Shown: positions 1 to 6,541 of the stretch, piece by piece
Layout: every line of letters starts with the position of its first letter
How positions within the stretch are numbered: the stretch's first letter is position 1
Origin: Flavobacteriaceae bacterium
GTDB taxonomy: Bacteria > Bacteroidota > Bacteroidia > Flavobacteriales > Flavobacteriaceae
Assembly: GCA_013042255.1 (NCBI GenBank)
Contig: JABDQK010000126.1
Span: forward strand, 1-13,270
Direction of reading: 5' to 3'
Length of the DNA stretch: 13,270 bases
Program-made: the position numbers and the translations under genes
The notes under the pieces: model-generated
Databases searched by the model: none
The model's input: only the letters and a program-made list of their open reading frames with translations
Told to the model about the DNA's origin: nothing

Positions 1-536
1 CTGTCATTTTTGGTGATGGTGCCGGTGCGGCAATACTAACGAGGGAAGAGGACCCAAAAAAGGGTATTCTTTCTACTCACCTTCACTCTGAAGGACAGCA
101 CGCCGAAGAGCTCTCTTTACTAGCACCGGGAATTGGACATCGGTGGGTAACTGATATCCTGGAAGACAATGATCCTGATGATGTTTCTTATTATCCCTAT
201 ATGAACGGACAGTTTGTCTTTAAAAATGCTGTTGTTCGCTTTTCAGAGGTGATCAAGGAAGGTTTAAAAAAGAATAATCTGAAGGTAGATGAAATAGATA
301 TGCTTATCCCTCACCAGGCCAATCTTCGCATTTCACAGTTTATCCAGAGAAAATTCGGCCTCTCAGATGATCAGGTTTATAATAACATCATGAAATACGG
401 TAATACAACTGCTGCATCCATTCCTATTGCGCTTACGGAGGCCTGGGAAAAGGGAAAAATAAAGGAAGGCGACCTGGTGGTGCTGGCAGCATTTGGCAGC
501 GGATTTACATGGGGAAGTGTTATCATCAGATGGTAG
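1..536 (+). CDS. 3-oxoacyl-ACP synthase III (FabH/KASIII-like), C-terminal part
   Basis: This is the 3' end of a thiolase-fold condensing enzyme; the 5' end lies outside the window. The open frame enters at base 3 and reads VIFGDGAGAAIL, the Gly-rich loop typical of KASIII. Two of the three catalytic residues are visible: His in LIPHQAN and Asn in the KYGNTTAAS segment. The nucleophilic Cys would lie upstream. The end, FGSGFTWGSVIIRW, is the usual FabH C-terminus. By family knowledge these enzymes condense acyl-CoA with malonyl-ACP, either to start fatty-acid synthesis or, in paralogues, in lipid or secondary-metabolite routes. No fab, plsX or rpmF neighbour is visible, so I cannot say whether this is the housekeeping FabH or one of the second copies common in Flavobacteriaceae. 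The next gene starts 19 bases downstream with no terminator between, so the two are probably co-transcribed. The family call is firm; the exact substrate is open. Confidence 0.9.
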   Translation, partial: VIFGDGAGAAILTREEDPKKGILSTHLHSEGQHAEELSLLAPGIGHRWVTDILEDNDPDDVSYYPYMNGQFVFKNAVVRFSEVIKEGLKKNNLKVDEIDMLIPHQANLRISQFIQRKFGLSDDQVYNNIMKYGNTTAASIPIALTEAWEKGKIKEGDLVVLAAFGSGFTWGSVIIRW

Positions 537-555
537 TCTGAAATACCATTAAGCC

Positions 556-1104
556 ATGGGGAGACAATTTAAATCAATAAGCTCTGCTCAACGGGAATTT
601 ATCGCGTCACAAGCAGTATTCTTTGTGTCTACCGCACCCAGGGAAGGTCATATAAATCTGTCTCCAAAAGGGATTGATACTTTCAGGATATTAAGTGAGA
701 ACAAAGTGGTATGGCTGAATCTCACGGGAAGTGGTAATGAAACTGCTGCACATGTGGTGGAATCCAATCGTATGACCATTATGTTTTGTGCCTTCCAAGG
801 CGCGCCTAAAATTCTCCGCTTATACGGCAAAGCTTCGGTCTTTCATTCCGGGGATCCTCAGTTTGATAAGATGAAAGTATTATTTCCCGATATCCCCGGA
901 TCACGACAAATCTTTGAAATGGACGTAGAACTTGTTCAGTCCTCCTGCGGTATGGGAGTACCTTTAATGGAATACAAAGGACAGCGGGAGGAGTTGCTCG
1001 ACTGGGCGAAACAACTCGGAGAGCAGGGATTGCAGGAATACAGAAAAAAGAAAAATACCCTTAGTTTAGATGGGAGACCAACGGGTTTACCCGATCATAA
1101 TTAG
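556..1104 (+). CDS. Pyridoxamine 5'-phosphate oxidase-family protein (FMN-binding split barrel)
   Basis: The 182-residue product resembles the PNPOx-like split-barrel family, cytoplasmic flavin-binding proteins of about this length. Supporting segments are FVSTAPREGHINLSPKG near residues 23-39 (first strands and the Ser/Lys-containing loop), WLNLTGSGNETAAHV around 54-68 (a flavin-phosphate-type loop) and the RMTIMFCAF and LRLYGKASV strands that follow. The C-terminal third is charged (KQLGEQGLQEYRKKKN) and probably helical. It is not the biosynthetic pyridoxine oxidase PdxH: the order and C-terminus differ, so no vitamin B6 role should be assumed. Members of this group are mostly uncharacterised or act on F420, FMN or haem. 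The ATG at 556 is the first in-frame start after the upstream stop and leaves a 19-base gap. A strong hairpin begins at the stop codon. The fold call is good, the reaction is unknown. Confidence 0.8.
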   Translation: MGRQFKSISSAQREFIASQAVFFVSTAPREGHINLSPKGIDTFRILSENKVVWLNLTGSGNETAAHVVESNRMTIMFCAFQGAPKILRLYGKASVFHSGDPQFDKMKVLFPDIPGSRQIFEMDVELVQSSCGMGVPLMEYKGQREELLDWAKQLGEQGLQEYRKKKNTLSLDGRPTGLPDHN

Positions 1105-1133
1105 ATAAGCCCGACACTAATGCCGGGCTTATC
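1104..1133 (+). terminator. Hairpin at convergent gene ends (probable terminator)
   Basis: GATAAGCCCG (1104-1113) pairs perfectly with CGGGCTTATC (1124-1133) around a 10-base loop. The stem starts on the last base of the preceding stop codon and sits between two convergent genes, the usual place for a transcription stop. Neither side carries a good T-run, so termination may be weak or may rely on stem stability. A second, weaker pairing (GTTGGG 1147-1152 with CCCAAC 1169-1174) lies before the minus-strand gene end. Confidence 0.6.
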
Positions 1134-1194
1134 CCCAGATTTTGAGGTTGGGACGAATCAACCCGGCGCCCAACATACAGAATCTCAGGTTTAC

Positions 1195-3642
1195 TTAAAG
1201 AATTCCCCCACTGCCTTGTTTTGTATTGTTGTCCCTTTGCTTTCTCTTTGAGGCACTGTTTTTACCACTTCCAAAGCGGTAGGAAATTCCGGCATAAACA
1301 TTCTGACTCTCCCAATTGAAAGAACCATTTTGTAAAAAAGGCCTTTCCCCGTCGAATGCAAAGCGCATGGTATTAAAAATGTCATTGAAATTAAGGCTCA
1401 GCGTACCTTTCCCCTGGGCAAATCCGTAACGTGCTCCAAAATTCACAAAGTACATAGGTTTAACCGTGAACTGTATATTTTGGTTCTGGCCTCGATAAAA
1501 TCCAAAAAGCTGTAATGTGAGTTGCTTTGTTAGCGTAAAGCTATTATTAAATCTCAGGTTCCAGGCCACATTTTCAACTTCTACATTTTCGGTAATAATA
1601 TCATTGAGAGTGGCTTCGGAATTCGACTCCAGGAGACTTTCTGTTATTCCTCGCTGTGTCTGTGAATACAGGTCAAAACTCCCATTTATATTCCACCATT
1701 TTACCGGTTTATAGTTTGAAGAAACTTCTATGCCATAGGCTGAAGTATTATCGAAATTGTCGAAGGTCAGAATTAATTTATTCAGATCGAGCCGATCTAC
1801 ATAAACTGCCCTGTTTATTTCGTCCCTGATGGTCCTGTAAAAAATACCTGAGGTAATACTGCCGTTTTTTAATCTTCTGGTATAATTCAATTCGAGGGAG
1901 GAAGTGAATTGTGGTACAAGACTCGGATTACCAAAGGAAGAAATCAAGGGAGTAGCCCATTCCCGGATGGGATTGACTTGTGTAAGTCCTGGTCGGTCTA
2001 CCCGCCTGCTGCTGCTCAATTGAAGCTGATCTTTTTCATTAGGCGTATAAGTCAGGAACACTGAAGGGTAGAGCTGGGTATATTTATCGTCGAATGCTCT
2101 TATATTATTGGTGTCTGCCTTTACGGTTACATCTTCAACTCTGAGCCCTAACTGATAAGACCATTTGCTGTAATTCTGCCCGAAGGTGGCATAAGCTGAA
2201 TAAATATCCATCCCGTATACAAAATCTGTTGAAGGGGTTGGTCTTAATTCTCCACTGGCATTGAAAGTAAGGCCTGTAGAGCTGTAATCTACCTGGGTTT
2301 CAAAATTTCGGGATTCAAGGCCTGCTTCAATTTTCGTTATAGAATCGAGAGGATTTACGTAATCCAGGTTTACGATCGTTTGTGTTCTGCGGGTATCTAC
2401 AAAGTCCATATAGTTTGGAATGGAAGAATTGCCGCTGATTATAAAGTCTGATTCTTCATCATCCTCAAATCGATTGTGGTCGATTTCAAGCTCAATATTA
2501 TGCCCCTCTTTTTCGAAATCAAGCTTGTAGTCAAAATTGTATTGTTCACTTAAATTGTCGTTGTCCGGGGCGAATACCTGACTGTTATTTAAGTTTGGGT
2601 TTTCGTAGTAAACAACATTAGTGAGTCCCCGTCCTTCCCCATTAAAGATATTCTGGTTAGTAAAAAATGACAGCGTGTTCTTCTCATTGAGATAGAAGTC
2701 CAATCCCACCTTAAACAAATACGATTTGTTGTTGTTTGTAAAATCAAAGAATTGTTCTGAATTTTCTACAACACGGAAGACATGTCCGTCATTCACATAC
2801 TTGGCAATGTTCGTACCGGCATTGGCATAAAGGTTAAATTTCCCATTTCGATAATTCAGGTCTAGGGAGGAATTGAATTTGGCCTCAATGCCAACGGTAA
2901 GGCCAGTGTTGAGATTGCCATTGAACCCTATATTTGCGTTTTTATGAAGGATGATATTGATTATACCACTCATACCTTCAGGATTATACTTGGCTGATGG
3001 GTTGGTAATAAGTTCAATCGACTTGATAGAAGAGGATGGGATTTGTCTCAGGAGTTGTGCAACAGGAACATTAGACAATTTTCCGTCTACCATGACCCTT
3101 ACATTAGAGTTTCCCCTAAGGCTTAGTTCACCTGTTTGCTGATCAATGTTTACCGAGGGAATATTATTCATAATGTCGGAAGCGGTTGCACCGGCGGTAG
3201 TCAGGTCTTTACCTACGTTTACAACTTTTCTGTCAATTCGTTGCTCAATAGTAGTCCTGTCGGCTACAACTTCTACCTCAGAAAGGTTTTCTGCTTCTTC
3301 TGTAATGGCGATCGTTCCCAGTTCAAGCTTTCGGTGTCCTTTGTCTAAGATTATTTTCTGGACGTGAGTTTTGTATCCAATGAACTGTACCTCTATGATA
3401 AATTCCCCATCGGGTAATTTTTCGATATAAAAAGATCCGTCTTCGGAAGTAATTCCCCCTTTTACCGTTGCCTGGTCCAGGGTTTTAACAATGATGGTGG
3501 CATAAGCAACGGGTTGCTGCAAGTCCTGATCCACTACTTTTCCCAGAATGGATCCTTCCTTTAAATCGGATAAATTGGTATCGCCATAGGCCAAATGAAT
3601 TGTACAGACCATTGTAGCCAGAAACACTCTTAATTTTCTCAT
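1195..3642 (-). CDS. TonB-dependent-receptor-like outer membrane beta-barrel protein
   Basis: The 815-residue protein has the build of the Bacteroidota outer-membrane beta-barrel family (OMP_b-brl_3 type). Residues 1-20 form a signal peptide (MRKL, hydrophobic core, cut near AYG). Residues about 30-115 are a carboxypeptidase-D-regulatory-like domain (GSILGKVVDQD, then SEDGSFYIEKLPDGEF and IGYKTHVQKI). Residues about 120-235 are a plug domain (IMNNIPSVNID, LSLRGNSNVRVMVDGK, SIKSIELITNPSAKYNPEGM, GIINIIL). The remainder is strand-rich barrel, with the last strand near NVYAGISYRFG followed by a basic tail of about 20 residues. By family knowledge such proteins take up a ligand across the outer membrane with TonB-ExbBD energy, or serve as barrel proteins of unknown cargo. 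No SusD-like partner or anti-sigma factor is adjacent, so the substrate cannot be inferred. The start at MRKL is supported by the signal peptide; no Shine-Dalgarno is visible. A TGAT repeat lies in the leader. Confidence 0.88.
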   Translation of the reverse strand: MRKLRVFLATMVCTIHLAYGDTNLSDLKEGSILGKVVDQDLQQPVAYATIIVKTLDQATVKGGITSEDGSFYIEKLPDGEFIIEVQFIGYKTHVQKIILDKGHRKLELGTIAITEEAENLSEVEVVADRTTIEQRIDRKVVNVGKDLTTAGATASDIMNNIPSVNIDQQTGELSLRGNSNVRVMVDGKLSNVPVAQLLRQIPSSSIKSIELITNPSAKYNPEGMSGIINIILHKNANIGFNGNLNTGLTVGIEAKFNSSLDLNYRNGKFNLYANAGTNIAKYVNDGHVFRVVENSEQFFDFTNNNKSYLFKVGLDFYLNEKNTLSFFTNQNIFNGEGRGLTNVVYYENPNLNNSQVFAPDNDNLSEQYNFDYKLDFEKEGHNIELEIDHNRFEDDEESDFIISGNSSIPNYMDFVDTRRTQTIVNLDYVNPLDSITKIEAGLESRNFETQVDYSSTGLTFNASGELRPTPSTDFVYGMDIYSAYATFGQNYSKWSYQLGLRVEDVTVKADTNNIRAFDDKYTQLYPSVFLTYTPNEKDQLQLSSSRRVDRPGLTQVNPIREWATPLISSFGNPSLVPQFTSSLELNYTRRLKNGSITSGIFYRTIRDEINRAVYVDRLDLNKLILTFDNFDNTSAYGIEVSSNYKPVKWWNINGSFDLYSQTQRGITESLLESNSEATLNDIITENVEVENVAWNLRFNNSFTLTKQLTLQLFGFYRGQNQNIQFTVKPMYFVNFGARYGFAQGKGTLSLNFNDIFNTMRFAFDGERPFLQNGSFNWESQNVYAGISYRFGSGKNSASKRKQRDNNTKQGSGGIL

Positions 3643-3650
3643 GACTTTTT

Positions 3651-3666
3651 TGATTGATTGATTGAT
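3651..3666. repeat. (TGAT)x4 tandem repeat in receptor-gene leader
   Basis: Four perfect TGAT units end nine bases before the receptor start codon as read on the minus strand, and are followed by GATGATTA. The repeat lies in the untranslated leader, so copy-number changes would alter leader length or the ribosome-entry context rather than the reading frame. Four units is short for a slippage-prone tract. Confidence 0.7.
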
Positions 3667-3783
3667 GATGATTACTTAAAAGACGCCAGTAATACAATAA
3701 TGTTACCCGGAAAAAATGTTTTAACACTATTATTTTTAGCTTTGGATGATTATTGGTGATGAATTCGTCGGAGTATGAAAAAA

Positions 3784-3813
3784 CAAAACCCCGGTTTGGA
3801 CACCGGGGTTTCT
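3784..3813 (-). terminator. Intrinsic terminator-like hairpin, best on minus strand
   Basis: AAACCCCGGT (3786-3795) pairs perfectly with ACCGGGGTTT (3802-3811) around a six-base loop. Read on the minus strand the stem is followed by a T-rich tract (TTTTGTTTTTTC, complement of 3777-3788), ideal for intrinsic termination. On the plus strand the tail TTTCTATCATTG is much poorer. No recognised minus-strand gene lies upstream between 3812 and 3949, so the transcript it would end is unexplained. Confidence 0.65.
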
Positions 3814-3949
3814 ATCATTGTTATGCTGCACTAAACACTAACCATTAACTTTAAAAATACAGCGTCGCAATGAATTTTGTATATGTAAAAGACGAGTGCC
3901 TAATCGATACGTTACAGTTCTTAACACACTTTAACACCAGGTCCATCAG

Positions 3950-4312
3950 ATGAAGAAAACTTTGGTATTCGGAGCATCACTCAAACCATATCGCTACAGC
4001 CATGTAGCCATAAAAAGGCTGGTGGAGGCTTCGGAAGAAGTAATGGGTTTTGGCTTAAGGGAAGGGACAGTAGCAGGGGTCCAAATCAGGACGTCTTGTG
4101 ATGGTTTTAAGGAAGTAGACACCGTTACCCTTTATATGAACCCCAAAAGGCAGCGGCAATTTTATCAGACTATTATCGACCTGAATCCCAGGCGTGTCAT
4201 CTTTAATCCGGGTACAGAAAACCGGGAGTTTTATCAACTTCTCAGGGAAGCTGGTATAGAGGTGGAAGTAGCATGTACTCTTGTGCTATTGTCAATGGGG
4301 CAATACAACTAA
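3950..4312 (+). CDS. CoA-binding domain protein (YccU-like Rossmann fold)
   Basis: The 120-residue protein is a single CoA-binding domain, the stand-alone form of the fold found in succinyl-CoA synthetase alpha subunits. It opens with KKTLVFGASLKPYRYSHVAIKRL, the nucleotide-binding beta-alpha-beta start with GAS in place of a classic GxGxxG loop. It continues with VDTVTLYMNP and the RRVIFNPGTENREFYQLLREAGIEVEVAC segment, where the family usually carries a PG(x)xN/E motif. Length is normal for the YccU group. Cellular function of these single-domain proteins is mostly undetermined; binding of CoA or an acyl-CoA is inferred. The ATG follows a region with TTAACAC repeats and no Shine-Dalgarno. 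Its stop lies three bases from the stop of the convergent symporter gene. Confidence 0.85.
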   Translation: MKKTLVFGASLKPYRYSHVAIKRLVEASEEVMGFGLREGTVAGVQIRTSCDGFKEVDTVTLYMNPKRQRQFYQTIIDLNPRRVIFNPGTENREFYQLLREAGIEVEVACTLVLLSMGQYN

Positions 4313-4315
4313 GGC

Positions 4316-5776
4316 TTAGATTCGTTTGCGGATCATCCACAAACCGAGGAATGTAATGAGGCCGTTAAAAGGCAGGAGCTCATAACCTATTTCATATCCT
4401 CCCAGATAGTCTGCAGGGAGGTAGGAAAGTCCCATAACTATAAAGACGCAGGATAGAGCAACAACCCACACCAGTCTGTCCATAATTTGGTATTTCGTAA
4501 AAATGCCGAATGCAAACAGGCCCAGCAAAGGTCCGTAAGTAAAAGTGGCCACGGTGAGGAGTCCGTCTATAACATTCCGATCAAGTACGTATTTGAAACT
4601 GATCACCACCAGAATTAAGAGCAGACTCATTCCCACATGAACTTTTTTACGAAGTCGTTTTTGTTGGGATACTTCCCTTTTCTCAATCCCCAGAAAATCT
4701 ACGCAAAATGATGTGGTCAGAGAAGTGAGTGCACTATCGGCACTACTGTAGGCCGCGGCGATAAGTCCCAGAATAAAGGTGGTGGCTACAACCATTCCCA
4801 AGCCGCTATTGAGGGCGATCTCCGGGAAAAGAAGGTCAGATTTTGGTTCTCCGTCCATCAGGGGAAGAGCAACATCAAATCGTTCAGCATAAATAAAGAG
4901 CAGGGCACCCAGGAGAAGAAAAACAAGATTTACAACGATAAGGATCAGGCTAAAGGAAACCATATTTTTCTGTGCATCACCGAGATTTTTACAAGTGAGG
5001 TTTTTTTGCATCATATCCTGGTCCAGGCCTGTCATACAAATAGTAATAAACATCCCACCGAGGAATGATTTTACAAAATGATTTTTCTGAAAGAAGTCGT
5101 CTGTAAAGAAAACCTTGCTGTATTCTTTTAACTCCTCCGACTCTAAAAATTCAACAAAACCCCAGCCTAGTTTCTCATTGATGAAATAGATCGACAGGCC
5201 TACGGATAAGAGCATGAAAAGTGTTTGCAGGGTATCGGTCCAAACAATCGTCTTGATTCCTCCCCTGAAGGTATAGATCCAGATCAATAAGATAGAAAGG
5301 ACTACCGTAAGTTCAAAAGGTATATTCCAGGCGTCAAAGACAAATTGTTGTAATACAATTGCAACCAGAAAAAGCCGGAAGGAAGCACCCAACACCCTTG
5401 AGATAAAGAAAGAAATGGCACCAACCTTGTAGCTTACAATACCAAAACGACCTTGCAGATACTCGTAAATAGAGGTTACGTTGAGGCGATAGTAAATAGG
5501 CAGGAGGATGTATGCAATGACAAAATAGCCCACCAGGTAACCAAAGACCACCTGCATATAGCTGAATTCTGATGACGCTACCCAGCCCGGAACCGAGATA
5601 AATGTAACGCCTGAGAGTGAAGCCCCTATCATGCCAAAGGCAACTACAAACCAGGGAGATTTCTTGCCTGCTTTGAAAAAATCGGCATTGGAATCATTGC
5701 GTCCGGTAAGGTAGGAAATCAGGATCAGAACCAGGAAATAGGCCCCGATCAGCAGCAGAATATGGGTGGCTGTCAT
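4316..5776 (-). CDS. Sodium:solute symporter (SSS family)
   Basis: The 486-residue integral inner-membrane protein has about 13 predicted hydrophobic segments, the count expected for the SSS/SLC5 family, which couples Na+ entry to uptake of sugars, amino acids, vitamins or organic acids. The N-terminus ([22 protein letters not shown]) is the usual first helix, followed by the family-typical [13 protein letters not shown] loop and [16 protein letters not shown]. The segment [14 protein letters not shown] near residue 175 matches the SSS signature GGxxxVxxTDxx[17 protein letters not shown] is the conserved helix carrying Na+-site Ser/Thr residues. The short C-terminus ends RKRI. Substrate cannot be told from sequence. 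It is transcribed divergently from recR across 58 bases; near-matches to the -7 element (such as TACTTTGC on the minus strand) lie there, but none is exact. No terminator is seen after it. Confidence 0.92.
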   Translation of the reverse strand: MTATHILLLIGAYFLVLILISYLTGRNDSNADFFKAGKKSPWFVVAFGMIGASLSGVTFISVPGWVASSEFSYMQVVFGYLVGYFVIAYILLPIYYRLNVTSIYEYLQGRFGIVSYKVGAISFFISRVLGASFRLFLVAIVLQQFVFDAWNIPFELTVVLSILLIWIYTFRGGIKTIVWTDTLQTLFMLLSVGLSIYFINEKLGWGFVEFLESEELKEYSKVFFTDDFFQKNHFVKSFLGGMFITICMTGLDQDMMQKNLTCKNLGDAQKNMVSFSLILIVVNLVFLLLGALLFIYAERFDVALPLMDGEPKSDLLFPEIALNSGLGMVVATTFILGLIAAAYSSADSALTSLTTSFCVDFLGIEKREVSQQKRLRKKVHVGMSLLLILVVISFKYVLDRNVIDGLLTVATFTYGPLLGLFAFGIFTKYQIMDRLVWVVALSCVFIVMGLSYLPADYLGGYEIGYELLPFNGLITFLGLWMIRKRI

Positions 5777-5821
5777 TCAAATTAATTTCACGTGCAAAGT
5801 ACAAAAAGTAAAAATAGTACG

Positions 5822-5829
5822 TAATTTTG
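5822..5829 (+). promoter_or_regulatory. Bacteroidota -7 element (TAATTTTG) ahead of recR
   Basis: TAATTTTG fits the TAnnTTTG consensus and ends five bases before the recR ATG. No TTTG is seen 19 bases upstream, so the -33 half is missing or degenerate. If used, transcription would start at or within a few bases of the start codon. Confidence 0.5.
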
Positions 5830-5834
5830 CCGGT

Positions 5835-6458
5835 ATGGAATTTTCTTCTAAACTTCTTGAAAATGCCGTTTATGAAATGTCTCAATTGCCGGGTGTTGGA
5901 AAGCGTACGGCACTGCGGTTGGTTTTGCACCTGCTGAAACAACCCCAGGGACAGACTGAGAGATTGGCCAAATCGCTGGAAAGCCTTCGGAAGGAAATAA
6001 AATTTTGCAGTAACTGCCATAATATATCCGATGTGGCTCTTTGCGAAATTTGCGCCAACCCTAAAAGAGATCAGAGTCTGGTTTGTGTGGTGGAAGATAT
6101 CCGGGACGTGATGGCGATTGAAAATACAAGTCAGTATAACGGATTATATCACGTACTGGGAGGCAAGATCTCCCCTATGGAAGGAATAGGCCCCCAGGAT
6201 CTTAGTATACAATCTCTGGTGGAAAAAGTGAAAAGCGGAGTGGTGCGTGAGCTGATTTTTGCCATGAGCTCAACGATGGAAGGAGACACCACTAACTTTT
6301 ATATTTACAAGCAAATACAGGACCAAGAGCTTACAACCTCAACCATAGCAAGAGGTATTGCCGTGGGAGATGAATTGGAATTTGCTGATGAAATTACTCT
6401 GGGCAGAAGTATTGTGCAACGAATCCCATTCGAAACTTCCTTGAAGGCGAATGGCTAA
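5835..6458 (+). CDS. recR: Recombination mediator protein RecR
   Basis: RecR works with RecO (and RecF) to load RecA on SSB-coated single-stranded DNA at gaps during recombinational repair. The 207-residue product has the full family layout: helix-hairpin-helix near residues 15-34 ([20 protein letters not shown]), a four-Cys zinc finger (C58, C61, C70, C73), then a Toprim domain ([35 protein letters not shown]) and the C-terminal [19 protein letters not shown]alker-like segment. An in-frame ATG 69 bases earlier (5766) would extend it by 23 residues, but that start overlaps the divergent symporter gene and precedes the promoter element. [11 protein letters not shown] also aligns in length with known RecR N-termini, so 5835 is preferred. 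The downstream gene has its own promoter, so recR is probably monocistronic. Confidence 0.97.
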   Translation: MEFSSKLLENAVYEMSQLPGVGKRTALRLVLHLLKQPQGQTERLAKSLESLRKEIKFCSNCHNISDVALCEICANPKRDQSLVCVVEDIRDVMAIENTSQYNGLYHVLGGKISPMEGIGPQDLSIQSLVEKVKSGVVRELIFAMSSTMEGDTTNFYIYKQIQDQELTTSTIARGIAVGDELEFADEITLGRSIVQRIPFETSLKANG

Positions 6459-6496
6459 GGAATATCGAAAACTTAATAAATAGAGCAAAATTTTAG

Positions 6497-6504
6497 TATT
6501 TTTG
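6497..6504 (+). promoter_or_regulatory. Bacteroidota -7 element (TATTTTTG) ahead of E2 gene
   Basis: TATTTTTG matches TAnnTTTG and lies 37 bases before the E2 start codon, giving a leader of about 30 bases. The -33 region shows no clear TTTG. Position and consensus make it the likely promoter for the E2-exonuclease-FAH-Hpt-cinA run. Confidence 0.6.
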
Positions 6505-6541
6505 CAAAAATATCATACTAAACAAGTCCCTTTATAAGAAT

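Larger units (their letters stand above)
3643..3949. other. 307-base intergenic region between divergent genes
   Basis: This gap separates the minus-strand receptor gene from the plus-strand CoA-binding gene. It contains a (TGAT)x4 repeat (3651-3666), a TAGCTTTG element (3737-3744) that fits the plus-strand -7 consensus but has no convincing -33 TTTG, and a strong hairpin (3786-3811). The motif TTAACAC occurs three times (3721, 3921, 3931), with TAAACAC at 3832. On the minus strand a 31-codon frame runs from ATG at 3946 to TAA at 3851, ahead of the hairpin; its residues match nothing I recognise. I find no convincing tRNA or known riboswitch. The promoters of both flanking genes should lie here, but I cannot place them with confidence. 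Confidence 0.6.

Noticed and set aside
3485..3727. 80-codon minus-strand frame over the receptor start
   Set aside because: It is a frame-shifted shadow of the receptor N-terminus with no signal peptide or domain of its own.
3851..3946. 31-codon minus-strand frame as a real peptide gene
   Set aside because: Nothing recognisable in its residues and no promoter match; kept only as a possibility within the terminator finding.
5766..5834. Upstream in-frame ATG giving a 23-residue longer RecR
   Set aside because: It would overlap the divergent symporter start and precede the promoter element; the shorter form matches RecR family N-termini.
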